Origin: Sphingobium sp. CCH11-B1
GTDB lineage: Bacteria; Pseudomonadota; Alphaproteobacteria; Sphingomonadales; Sphingomonadaceae
Direction: 5' to 3'
NCBI RefSeq assembly: GCF_001556865.1
Contig: NZ_LSJY01000144.1
Span: 1 to 20,054 of the forward strand
DNA: 20,054 nt
The position numbers were made by a program, and so were the translations under genes. Within the stretch, counting starts at the first letter, position 1. Each line of letters starts with the position of its first letter. The notes below the pieces were generated by a model. That model saw only the letters and a program-made list of their open reading frames with translations. It was not told the origin of the DNA and ran no database searches. Below, piece after piece: positions 1-6,770 of this stretch.

Positions 1-694
1 TATACCCATTGAAACAAGAGCTTGCGGTGAGACGAGACACCATCTGCAAACATAACATGAAGCAGGCCGATTTGATCGGCACGGGCAGACCTTCGGCGCG
101 GATCCGCGTGATGCAAGCGTCCCGATCCCAGCCCCAGGCGCGCAGCGGGTAATGATAGTCGTAAAGGTCGCTGATATGGCCTTCGCGATGGGCATAGCGG
201 CGGCTATCAGCTGGCGAGCTGTCATAGCCGATGAGCTTGACAACCTTACCGCCCTGAGCCCATATTTTCCGTGCTGGCGGCCATTCCTTAACCCATTGAT
301 CTTGCGGCTGTATTTTCCATTTTTGGGAACAACTGTGGCGACCGAAACTGATCGACGGCGATGTCGCGTTGGTGAGGCAGTTTTCGAGCAGCGAGAAATA
401 GGGCGGCCAGTGCTTGAAGCGCTTCGGCACATAGCGGACGACATGATGCTCGATATGATGCCGGTCCATCCAGCGCTGGAAGATCGGCAGAAATGCATAG
501 GTCTCCTCACGCTCGACCCCGGTGTCGGCTGTGAGGACCGCAGAGAGGGGCAACCCCTGCGCGACCCATTCGATGATCATCGCTGTGCTGTCGACGCCCA
601 TGCCCCAGGCGGCAATGACAGGGACGCCGGCCAGGGCAGCAAGGCAGGCGTCGTGGTTCGCCGCCGCATCCGGCGGTCGTATCGGGTCATACAT
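1..694 (-). CDS. PP-loop / PAPS-reductase-like protein, 3' end outside window or truncated
   Basis: The reading frame starts at ATG 694-692 after a GGAG Shine-Dalgarno 8 bases upstream and stays open for 231 codons to the left edge. The N-terminal part carries a PP-loop variant, GMGVDST at residues 31-37, followed by TADTGVE (56-61 region), FGRHSCSQKWK around 118-127 and LIGYD at 154-158. This fits the phosphoadenosine-phosphosulfate-reductase/adenine nucleotide alpha-hydrolase-like family, which binds ATP or PAPS at the PP-loop. The substrate cannot be told. Family members usually show a CxxC-type site after the KSACF segment; here KSACF (208-212) is followed by LCLQMVSRL, which does not look like the family. 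The 3' part may therefore be truncated, frameshifted or joined to foreign DNA just at the window edge. It lies 255 bp downstream of a broken gene on the same strand. Family confidence is high; intactness is uncertain. Confidence 0.8.
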   Translation of the reverse strand, partial: MYDPIRPPDAAANHDACLAALAGVPVIAAWGMGVDSTAMIIEWVAQGLPLSAVLTADTGVEREETYAFLPIFQRWMDRHHIEHHVVRYVPKRFKHWPPYFSLLENCLTNATSPSISFGRHSCSQKWKIQPQDQWVKEWPPARKIWAQGGKVVKLIGYDSSPADSRRYAHREGHISDLYDYHYPLRAWGWDRDACITRIRAEGLPVPIKSACFMLCLQMVSRLTASSCFNGY

Positions 695-949
695 GACTGA
701 TCTCCAGGGGACGAGACCGGGAGCCTCGAAGGACTATCGCCGTGATGAGCGGCGACTGATGCCGCAAAGCAGGTGGCCGGAAAGCGGCGGGTGCCTGGTC
801 CTCGATACCGCGAAAGGCGCGCCGTGCGACCGGTCAGAAGCCTGGGCGATAGGCGCCGTCTCGCATCAGCGTCATCTTTCTGGTCGACCGGAACGGGAAT
901 TGTTCGACCAGCCCTTCTCGAGCGCCCAGCCATGGAAGCGACGGACGAT

Positions 950-1341
950 CTAGACGCGCGCGTTGATCGGGTCCGGGCATATGGCCGCCAGCTGTGCGCG
1001 CTGAAGTTCTCCAGCATGCGGTTGCGAAGGCGATGACGCGCTCGTCGGCCTCGCGCTATTCGATCCCGGATTGTTCGAGCGCGTCGAACCAGTCGTGAAG
1101 ATGCTCGCCGCATGTTCGCATAGTTTCTGTAGCGCGGGCGCGGCCCGCTTAGCTCCGCACATTTCATGAGCCGGACGACGGCTGGCGCGATGATCGCCAT
1201 TTCGGCGTCGGACAGAATCGGGAAGCCGACGGCGACATTGTGCTCGCGCGCCGGCTCGAATGATCGATACCATCGGCTGCCTAGCTGATCGATTGGGCCG
1301 ATAGACTATTGCAGCATCGCCGCTTTGGGAGCCTGGTTCAT
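950..1341 (-). pseudogene. decayed small gene, unknown function, about 130 codons
   Basis: Read from ATG 1341-1339, the frame gives MNQAPKAAMLQ, then an in-frame TAG at 1308-1306 (codon 12), then continues sensibly as SIGPIDQLGSRWYRSFEPAR and on through FPILSDAEMAIIAP. Around 1140 the coding sense moves to another frame (GEHLHDWFDALEQSGIE), which meets a second TAG at 1058-1056. It moves again near 1010-1030 to a frame ending LAAICPDPINARV with a TAG at 952-950. Each segment has protein-like composition but no single frame spans it, so I call a pseudogene with two nonsense codons and at least two frame changes. The start lies four bases beyond the stop of the upstream gene (TAG-TGA-ATG arrangement), so it was probably translationally coupled to it. 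No family recognised. Confidence 0.6.
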
Positions 1342-1344
1342 TCA

Positions 1345-1542
1345 CTACAGCTCGTCCCGGCTGAAGCCGTGGTGTTCGACCAGCGAATGACACACTGCAT
1401 CCCACACCAGTTCTTTGAAGGCGGTGCGGTTTTCGAGATCCGTGTCGAAAGCATAGGTGTCGGCGAGTTTCTTCGCAGACTCTCCGAGATCGTGAAAGAA
1501 CCTGCTCCGCATCGTGTAGGTCTCGGCAAATGTCTTGGTCAT
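1345..1542 (-). CDS. hypothetical protein, 65 aa
   Basis: The gene begins at ATG 1542-1540, seven bases after GGAG; a TTG twelve bases upstream is in frame but lies within the Shine-Dalgarno region and is less likely. The product is a small, charged, soluble-looking protein beginning MTKTFAETYTMRSRFFHDL, with an amphipathic helical look and the ending HHGFSRDEL. No signal peptide, membrane segment or motif is visible and I do not recognise the family. Its TAG stop almost touches the start of the decayed gene downstream, so the two were likely one transcription unit. It is the only small minus-strand gene left of the IS element that appears intact. Confidence 0.6.
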   Translation of the reverse strand: MTKTFAETYTMRSRFFHDLGESAKKLADTYAFDTDLENRTAFKELVWDAVCHSLVEHHGFSRDEL

Positions 1543-1861
1543 CTTGGTCTCCAAAAATGGCTATCGGCCCACGCGCGCTGAAACACGGCAGAGCTTTCAG
1601 ATTCTCGAAAATCGCGGTGCTGAGTGAAGAAGGATCAAGACACTCTTCAAGGCTAGACCCAACGAGCGACTGGCACGACCGAAACGTATCGACGGTAATG
1701 TCGCGTTGGGGGGGCGGCTCTTGAGCAACGAGAAATAAAACGGCCAGAGCTCATACGAGCCCCGTCGAGCGCCACCTGTCGATTAGCAAAGCAACATCCT
1801 CTTTTGCCCGTTGCCACACCCGATCACAATGGTGCGCAGGGACGCTGCTGTCAGGAGGCAG
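1543..1861. other. non-coding stretch holding a fragment of a second PP-loop gene
   Basis: No intact gene is seen. Positions 1677-1747 match 340-410 (inside the PP-loop gene) base for base in length, with 57 of 71 bases identical by my count. On the minus strand this copy reads approximately LWPFYFSLLKS, corresponding to HWPPYFSLLEN in the intact gene, then runs into nonsense. The similarity fades on both sides, so this is a short relic of a paralogous or duplicated gene. The rest, including 1748-1861, shows nothing I can name. Confidence 0.6.
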
Positions 1862-2070
1862 ATGGCGATAGCTGCCGTCCCGGAAAGAATGCTATGTTCG
1901 ATCAAAGTCCTAATTGGATTAGACAGGATGGCTCTTTCGGCGTCGAGGACGACCAGCGAGACGATACATCGATCAACCCCATGGCTGGCAATTGTGAGTG
2001 GCGTCCTTGGGATCTGCTCGTTCGCAAGCCTGATCGTCTACATAACGTCACCGGATATTCAGATGCAGGA
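1862..2070 (+). pseudogene. 5' part of a six-TM membrane protein gene, split by the IS3 element
   Basis: This segment encodes the N-terminus and first membrane helix (WLAIVSGVLGICSFASLIVY) of a membrane protein and ends at the IS insertion after SPDIQMQ. Within the IS the frame closes at TAG 2081-2083 after three foreign codons. Removing the IS and one GGA repeat restores the frame exactly into 3441 onward, reading QMQESGAVTAIGEQLL. The start is uncertain: ATG 1862 follows AGGAGG with only three bases of spacing, while ATG 1928 (MALSASRTTSET) is in frame and possible. The function is unknown. Base composition is more AT-rich than in the minus-strand cluster, hinting at a separate origin. Confidence 0.75.
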
Positions 2071-2080
2071 AGAGGTGGCC
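2071..2080 (+). repeat. left terminal inverted repeat of the IS3 element
   Basis: AGAGGTGGCC, a perfect inverse of the right end at 3428-3437. The preceding GGA (2068-2070) is one copy of the target duplication. Confidence 0.85.
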
Positions 2081-2155
2081 TAGGGAAACTGGACAGGGTG
2101 ATAAGTGGATTTTCTGCCTTACGGGGGCCATGTTGGCCGCCAGACAGGAGCAGAG

Positions 2156-2470
2156 ATGAGCAGACGTCCCCGCCGTAATCACAGCCCGGCGTTCAAGGCG
2201 AAGGTGGCCTTGGCTGCCTTGAAGGGCGAGAAGACGCTGGCCGAACTGGCGCAGCAGTTTGACGTCCACGCCAACCAGATCACGACGTGGCGCGCCCAAC
2301 TGCTGGAAGGGGCAGCGGGCGTGTTTGGTGGCGAGGGTGCCACAGAGAACGCCGAGCCTGCCGTCGATGTCAAAACGCTGCATGCCAAGATTGGCGAACT
2401 GACGCTGGCGAACGATTTTTTGGCAGGCGCGCTCGGCAAAGCGGGTCTGTTGCCGAGCGCAAAGCGATGA
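2156..2470 (+). CDS. IS3-family transposase OrfA, 104 aa
   Basis: OrfA starts at ATG 2156 after CAGGAG; an upstream in-frame start at 2105 lies too close to the IS end and lacks a good ribosome site. The protein has the usual helix-turn-helix DNA-binding domain of IS3 OrfA (residues about 10-55, with ALKGEKTLAELAQQFDVHAN and ITTWR), followed by a leucine-rich segment (LHAKIGELTLANDFLAGAL, about 73-92) that in this family forms a coiled coil. Its TGA stop overlaps the orfB start as ATGA. In the orfA frame, T TTT TTG at 2416-2422 is a standard -1 slippery heptamer that would yield an OrfAB fusion transposase. It appears intact. Confidence 0.93.
   Translation: MSRRPRRNHSPAFKAKVALAALKGEKTLAELAQQFDVHANQITTWRAQLLEGAAGVFGGEGATENAEPAVDVKTLHAKIGELTLANDFLAGALGKAGLLPSAKR
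2416..2422 (+). promoter_or_regulatory. candidate -1 programmed frameshift site
   Basis: The heptamer T TTT TTG is aligned to the orfA codons GAT TTT TTG. A -1 slip here moves translation into the open frame that leads uninterrupted into OrfB. Programmed -1 frameshifting is well known for making the IS3-family transposase; use of this site is inferred. Confidence 0.55.
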
Positions 2471-3294
2471 TCGACCGGTCACACAGCCTGCCGGTGGCGC
2501 GCCAGGCCCGGGAACTGGGGATCAGCCGGAGCAGCGTCTATTACCTGCCCGCGCCCGTGTCTGCCACCGACCTGGGTATCATGCGACGCATGGACGAATT
2601 GCATCTGGAATACCCGTTTGCGGGCAGCCGGATGCTGCGCGACCTGCTGCGCCAGGAGGGCACCGCGATCGGGCGATGCCACGTCGCCACCTTGATGAAG
2701 AGGATGGCCATCGAGGCGATCTATCGCCGCCCCAACACGTCGAAGCCGGCGCCTGGGCACAGGATCTACCCGTATTTGCTGAGGAAATTGCCGATCACGC
2801 GGCCCAATCAGGTGTGGGCAACAGACATCAGTTACATCCCCATGGCGCGGGGCTTCGTCTATCTGGTGGCCATTGTCGACTGGTTCAGCCGCAAGGTCCT
2901 GAGCCACCGCGTGTCGGTCACGATGGAGGCCGACTTCTGCGTCGAGGCGCTGGAGGAAGCGATCACCCGCTACGGCAGGCCCGAGATATTCAACACCGAC
3001 CAGGGCAGCCAATTCACCAGCATGGCCTTCACCAGTGTGCTGCTGCGCGAGAAGATCGCCATCAGCATGGACGGCAGGGGCGCCTGGCGTGACAATGTTG
3101 TGGTCGAGCGCCTGTGGCGATCGGTGAAATATGAGGAAGTCTACCTCAAGGCCTATGCCACGGTCAGCGAAGCGCGCGCCGGAATTGGCCGATATTTGTG
3201 CTTTTACAATGAGAAGCGACCACATTCCAGCCTGGGTGCCCGAACGCCCGACCAATCCTATTTTGACAATCTGCCCGCGACAATGGCAGCATGA
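2467..3294 (+). CDS. IS3-family transposase OrfB (DDE integrase core), 275 aa
   Basis: OrfB starts at ATG 2467 overlapping the orfA stop (ATGA); the same frame is open farther upstream, which permits the fusion product made by frameshifting. The N-terminal region (SLPVARQARELGISRSSVYY, then the HTH_21-like LEYPFAGSRMLRDLL at 47-61) precedes the retroviral-type integrase core. The catalytic residues are visible: D120 in WATDISYIP, D178 in FNTDQGSQF and E214 in VVERLWRSVKYEE, with 35 residues between the second D and the E. The C-terminal FYNEKRPHSSLGARTP motif is typical. It catalyses excision and integration of the element. No disabling change is seen, so it may be active. Confidence 0.95.
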   Translation: MIDRSHSLPVARQARELGISRSSVYYLPAPVSATDLGIMRRMDELHLEYPFAGSRMLRDLLRQEGTAIGRCHVATLMKRMAIEAIYRRPNTSKPAPGHRIYPYLLRKLPITRPNQVWATDISYIPMARGFVYLVAIVDWFSRKVLSHRVSVTMEADFCVEALEEAITRYGRPEIFNTDQGSQFTSMAFTSVLLREKIAISMDGRGAWRDNVVVERLWRSVKYEEVYLKAYATVSEARAGIGRYLCFYNEKRPHSSLGARTPDQSYFDNLPATMAA

Positions 3295-3427
3295 TCTTGG
3301 CCGCCGGTGGTGGGCCTCATTCCAGTCGGGCTACGCCCTTCTTCCATGATGCCCACCACCGGCATATGAAAACGATAACCCGCAGACGATCCACTTATCC
3401 GTGGCCAATCGCTGTTCAGGGTGACCG

Positions 3428-3437
3428 GGCCACCTCT
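3428..3437 (+). repeat. right terminal inverted repeat of the IS3 element
   Basis: GGCCACCTCT, a perfect inverse of the left end. The following GGA (3438-3440) is the second target-duplication copy. Confidence 0.85.
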
Positions 3438-3440
3438 GGA

Positions 3441-3993
3441 GTCCGGTGCCGTGACGGCAATAGGCGAGCAACTCCTGACCGTACAATTCTTGTCTTCCGC
3501 AGGCCAGGTCTTCATGATGATCCCTGTCGCAATTTGACTTTGTCGCGCAGACGGCTGGCGATCATCTCAGCTTGGCCGGAATAAGACGGTTAGACGTTGG
3601 ACGATTTTGGGGGTCGTGGCTTTGGCCGCTGTGGGAACCCTTCGGTTAATAGCCATGGTCAATGTTGCCGTCTCGGATATTCTTTTCATGCTGCCAATGG
3701 GATTGGTCGGCGCATGGCTCATGGTCATTAATTGGGCAAACCCGACCGCATCGCCCGGCTGGATGAGAATTTGGGGCGTGGCTGCGGGCATATGTCTCGT
3801 TGGAGTGGGGCTAAACTTTCTCTTCAATGGCGGCCTCGCTGTCTTTTCAAAAGGCCCCATGGCGCATGGGAATGACGTAAATTTCCATATCGGCCTAGGC
3901 CTGTTCGGATTTCCTGGATTTACACTATTCGCCACTTGGTCCGTCTTGCTTGGTTTGCGACTATTGAGATCGTCCTCGAAACAGCTTCAGTGA
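3441..3993 (+). pseudogene. 3' part of the six-TM membrane protein gene, with an internal TGA
   Basis: Joined to 1862-2070, this segment continues the same frame (ESGAVTAIGEQLLTVQF, then QVFMMIPVAI), meets TGA at 3535-3537, and then continues in the same frame as LCRADGWRSSQLGRNK and a run of hydrophobic helices to the TGA at 3991-3993. The stop falls inside a predicted helix (MMIPVAI-stop-L) where Trp, one base away (TGG), would fit well, so I read it as a nonsense mutation. Together the parts give about six membrane segments, the later ones around ILFMLPMGLVGAWLMVINW, WGVAAGICLVGVGLNFLF and FGFPGFTLFATWSVLLGL. A separate gene starting at TTG 3607 (128 aa) is the alternative, but its N-terminus would start mid-helix. 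Family not recognised. Confidence 0.65.
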
Positions 3994-4037
3994 CCGCAGC
4001 GCGCAGAGGCCGTGCTTGATATATTGTAACGATCCGC

Positions 4038-4338
4038 TCAATGGCGATGGATGCAATTGACGGTGAGCATGCCGTGGGTGATTTCTGTCCTATCGTCTCC
4101 TTCGATCACGGTCCAGGCGTTGGCCATGGGTTGGGCGCGAATGAAGGCGAGGTCAGGGGCGGAGGCTTCGAAGAGGGAGCCGCGCGCCGACGTCGGAGCC
4201 GGCGGTCGCCAACAGATGATTGGGCGCGAGATGGAATCTGTTCGTGAACTCGCTTTCGGCGGGGCTGAAGAACTGGATGGCTGATGGAGGGCTGTCGGGC
4301 TCCTCGGTTTCAGGGTAGCGTATTATTTCGTCGGTCAT
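4038..4338 (-). pseudogene. hypothetical protein gene with one frameshift, about 100 codons
   Basis: From ATG 4338-4336, preceded by GGAGG nine bases upstream, the frame reads MTDEIIRYPETEEPDSPPSA through HLAPNHLLATAGSDVG. Inside the GC-rich GGCGCGCGGC run near 4185-4195 the coding sense changes frame and continues as SLFEASAPDLAFIRAQPMAN, then AWTVIEGDDRTEITHGM, to the TGA at 4040-4038. The total length of 301 bases is one more than a multiple of three, consistent with a single +1 insertion. Without the shift the first frame ends soon after at 4153. It may be a real frameshift mutation or a sequencing error in the GC repeat. The protein looks soluble; its function is unknown. It follows the 68-aa gene by 50 bp. 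Confidence 0.6.
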
Positions 4339-4388
4339 GAGACCGAACCTCCGCGAAGAGAGTCGTTTCCGGCACATGAAGGGCCGGA

Positions 4389-4595
4389 TCAGGCGACGAG
4401 TGTCATCAGCGCCTGACAGCGTTGCGGCCCGGTGCTGGAGACGCGAAAGGGCTGGAGCGGATCGCCGGTGCGCAGCACGAATTGGGGGCGACCGGTCTCG
4501 CGCCGCCTCTGCAAGGCAACGGCATAGGCATGGTCGAAGGATGCCAGCGCGGCGCGCTTGGACGAACAGGGTTGCAGTGAACTGACATTGGTCAT
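4389..4595 (-). CDS. hypothetical protein, 68 aa
   Basis: The gene starts at ATG 4595-4593, eight bases after AGGAG, giving a clear ribosome site. The product begins MTNVSSLQPCSSKRAALASF and includes LQRRRETGRPQFVLRTGD. It is short, basic and without membrane segments. The RRRETGRPQFVLRTGDPLQPF part resembles short beta-rich modules of plasmid hypothetical proteins, but I do not recognise the family. It sits between the GHKL ATPase gene and the frameshifted gene at 4038-4338, all on the same strand, so it is probably co-transcribed with them. Confidence 0.65.
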   Translation of the reverse strand: MTNVSSLQPCSSKRAALASFDHAYAVALQRRRETGRPQFVLRTGDPLQPFRVSSTGPQRCQALMTLVA

Positions 4596-4622
4596 GACTA
4601 ATGCTCCTGGGGTTGGTCGGGG

Positions 4623-4670
4623 TCAACGAAGGTGGGCAGTCGAGCAGACAAAGAGTGCGGTATGGCGCAT
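4623..4670 (-). CDS. possible 15-aa small ORF or leader peptide
   Basis: ATG 4670-4668 is preceded by a strong AGGGAGGAG sequence at a spacing of about seven bases, and the frame reads MRHTALFVCSTAHLR then TGA at 4625-4623. It lies alone in the 120-bp gap between the GHKL gene and the 68-aa gene. The ribosome site is better than that of many annotated genes here, but the peptide is too short to judge by composition. It could be a leader peptide or a chance arrangement. Confidence 0.3.
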   Translation of the reverse strand: MRHTALFVCSTAHLR

Positions 4671-4715
4671 GAGAGATCTCCTCCCTGAGGACTAGGGCGA
4701 GGTTCCGCGATGGGT

Positions 4716-6383
4716 TCAGGCGGCCTGATCGAGCGAGAGCGAGAGCCTGTCCTTGTCGGCGGAGATGGTCAGGCTGCGGCCGCCCGGAATGAGCCACTGG
4801 ACGTGCTCGAAGACTGCCTCACGCAGCCGGGCGAGCAGCGCCTCTTCCTCACCAAGAAGCAAAAGGTTGGCGAGAATGCGGGCTTCACGCTCGAATTCGA
4901 GAGATTGCGTATCCCAGCTGTCGCGGTCGCAGTCGTCGGAATAACAGAACAGGCTGGCATACATCAGGTCGGCAAGCGCGTCCGGCTGCACCTTGGCCTC
5001 ACCGTCGAACAGGATGGTCGCCTCGTCGAGTGTCCAGCAGCCATTGTTGCAGACCAGCATGTCCGCGGGCACGCGGTATATCGTGGGTTCGGCCGGTGAC
5101 CGGCCGCCGGGCCGCAGGAGGATCTCGGCGGAGATATTCTCGACTGGCCCCGATTCAAACTCTTCGGGCAGAGCGACATCCTCGGCATAGCGATGGGAGA
5201 CACCATCGCGCTGCACGACGAAGCTGCAGGACAGGAGACGCGGCAATTCGTCGTACCAGCGATAGCCCTCGAAATCGCGGTTCTCGTGAACGAGGAGGCC
5301 GCCGAGCGGTTTTTCCTTCGCCAGTGCGCGGGAAAGCGCATTCTCGATGTCGGGTTCGTGATCAGACATGATGATCATTGATCCAGACCGAACGGCCGCG
5401 CCCTGGTATCGGTTGGATGTATCGGCAATGTTCGGCGTCCAGGCGTTGAGCCAGGGATTGGCTTCGGGAAGAGCGATCCCAAGGTCGCGGGCGCGCGCCC
5501 AGGCCTTGTAGGAAAGCCGATGCGATGTCTCGCGAGCGATGGCTCGGTAAAGCGCGATCTCGGCCGCTTCCCTGAGCCGGGACAGCGCGTCGTTCTCGAC
5601 CATTTCCTTGCGCGCGGGGAGCACGAGCTGAAGCGCGGGCGCGTCGACGATATCGATCCGCACCCGCCAGTTATGAGGACTGTCGATTTCGCTCAGCGTG
5701 GGAAGCCGGGAGGCGACGGTCACGCCGTGAAAATTGATCCGGGGGGTGTGGACTGCCTCGGTCGTGCCGTCGTGGAAGATGCCGATGCGACAGCCTTCCC
5801 ATAACTCGATCTGTACGGCGCCGGCGAGAAAGTCTTCACACGGAAGTTGTGCGCCCTCGAAATGAACCGGTAGCGGAAAATATCGGGCCGCGGTGCGCAG
5901 CGCCGATCCAAGCTGCTCTTCCCAGGCGGCCGGCAGCATGATCTGGATTTCGGTGCCGCGCACGATCCCGCACGATTCGATCGCGAGTGGGACAGTTCCT
6001 TCCCATCCATCAGTCGGAATATGGACCGCCCACCCCCGTCCCGCCGCTCGTGACCAGGAGCGGACAACTACATCGCGACCGGCGAGGCTGAATACGCCCA
6101 TACCGGCGGGATCCTCGCGGGAGCGAATATCTTGCTGCCAGCCCGAATCGCCGAGCGTCAGGAGATTGGCGGGATCGTCGATGCCGCAGCCGTCATCGTA
6201 GACGGACAGCGCGGTGCCGGCGGGGAGATTGTAAACCGCGACATGGATCGCGCGCGCACCGGCACGGCGGGCGTTCTGGAATAGCTCCAGCAGCATATCG
6301 CCGAGCGTGCCATTGAACAGGCGCGAGACCTTGGTGATGAGCGACTGGCCGACTTCGGGCCGAATTGTGGCGGGAAAGGGCAT
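4716..6383 (-). CDS. GHKL (Hsp90-type) ATPase domain protein, 555 aa
   Basis: The start is ATG 6383-6381 after AGGAG with nine bases of spacing; a TTG ten codons upstream is in frame but precedes that site. The N-terminal 150 residues hold the GHKL ATP-binding fold: an N box around E33-N37 (LLELFQNARRAGA), DDGCGID at 63-69, GDSGW at 78-82 and the lid motif DPAGMGVFSLAG at 91-102. Such proteins (Hsp90, MutL, gyrase B, histidine kinases) bind ATP in this pocket. The following roughly 400 residues are unrecognised, with a likely second ribosomal S5-like domain near 220-260 (HGVTVASRLPTL, WRVRIDIVDAPALQLVLPAR). No kinase, topoisomerase or endonuclease motif is seen. It belongs to the minus-strand cluster and may be an ATP-driven component of it. 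Fold certain, role unknown. Confidence 0.9.
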   Translation of the reverse strand: MPFPATIRPEVGQSLITKVSRLFNGTLGDMLLELFQNARRAGARAIHVAVYNLPAGTALSVYDDGCGIDDPANLLTLGDSGWQQDIRSREDPAGMGVFSLAGRDVVVRSWSRAAGRGWAVHIPTDGWEGTVPLAIESCGIVRGTEIQIMLPAAWEEQLGSALRTAARYFPLPVHFEGAQLPCEDFLAGAVQIELWEGCRIGIFHDGTTEAVHTPRINFHGVTVASRLPTLSEIDSPHNWRVRIDIVDAPALQLVLPARKEMVENDALSRLREAAEIALYRAIARETSHRLSYKAWARARDLGIALPEANPWLNAWTPNIADTSNRYQGAAVRSGSMIIMSDHEPDIENALSRALAKEKPLGGLLVHENRDFEGYRWYDELPRLLSCSFVVQRDGVSHRYAEDVALPEEFESGPVENISAEILLRPGGRSPAEPTIYRVPADMLVCNNGCWTLDEATILFDGEAKVQPDALADLMYASLFCYSDDCDRDSWDTQSLEFEREARILANLLLLGEEEALLARLREAVFEHVQWLIPGGRSLTISADKDRLSLSLDQAA

Positions 6384-6431
6384 GGGATGTAGCTCCTGTC
6401 TGGCGGAGACCAATTCCCCGCCGCACAGCCC

Positions 6432-6752
6432 TCATCCCCCTCCCCTTTGGATCAGGGCTGGGTGAAACGGATCGGACCAGTCGACATGGTCGATGATCCA
6501 GCCAGGCACGAAATCCCAGTCGAAGCAGAGTGGATAGTCGTTCTCGACTTCACGCCAGGAGGCTTCGACAGCATCGGTCCAGCCAACCACCGCCAGCCGG
6601 AGCGCAGCGGTGCCGAGCGCATCGAATGCCCTGTCAATTGCAAGAGCGAGGCCGATCGCATCGGGATCCGTGATCGGCCTGCTGCGCAGCGCCAGGACCG
6701 CCTCCCAGAGGGAGGCTGCAGTCTCGAGGCTGTCTTTGGAATATTCAGCCAT
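6432..6752 (-). CDS. hypothetical acidic protein, 106 aa
   Basis: ATG 6752-6750 follows AAAGGAT with a six-base gap. The protein begins MAEYSKDSLETAASLWEAVL, is helical in its first half (LALAIDRAFDALGTAALRLA) and rich in Trp and Asp in its second half (WTDAVEASWREVENDYPLCF, then DWDFVPGWIIDHVDW). It ends in a Gly run coded by the polypurine tract at 6431-6446. No known motif is visible and I do not recognise the family. It is 18 bp downstream of the 153-aa gene and 48 bp upstream of the GHKL gene, so co-expression with both is likely. Confidence 0.75.
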   Translation of the reverse strand: MAEYSKDSLETAASLWEAVLALRSRPITDPDAIGLALAIDRAFDALGTAALRLAVVGWTDAVEASWREVENDYPLCFDWDFVPGWIIDHVDWSDPFHPALIQRGGG

Positions 6753-6770
6753 GACGGGATCCTTTCTGCG

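Larger units (their letters stand above)
2071..3437 (+). mobile_element. complete IS3-family insertion sequence, 1367 bp
   Basis: The element carries overlapping orfA and orfB of an IS3-family transposase. Its ends are AGAGGTGGCC on the left (2071-2080) and the perfect inverse GGCCACCTCT on the right (3428-3437). A further inner match GATAAGTGGAT (2099-2109) pairs with ATCCACTTATC near 3389-3399. It is flanked by GGA on both sides (2068-2070 and 3438-3440), a 3-bp target duplication as is usual for this family. Removing it rebuilds an open reading frame across the insertion site, which independently confirms both boundaries. I cannot name the IS from memory. Confidence 0.92.

Noticed and set aside
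2479..3255. Minus-strand open frame of 258 codons inside the transposase gene
   Set aside because: It is antisense to a clear IS3 OrfB with intact DDE residues; shadow frame.
3535..3537. Possible programmed stop-codon readthrough or selenocysteine at the TGA in the membrane protein
   Set aside because: The same gene is already inactivated by an IS insertion, and no SECIS-like or readthrough context was seen; a nonsense mutation is simpler.
4153..4797. Minus-strand 214-codon frame spanning the 4716-6383 gene end, the 68-aa gene and the 4038-4338 gene
   Set aside because: Its only convincing part is the first frame of the 4038-4338 gene; the upstream portion overlaps better-supported genes in another frame.
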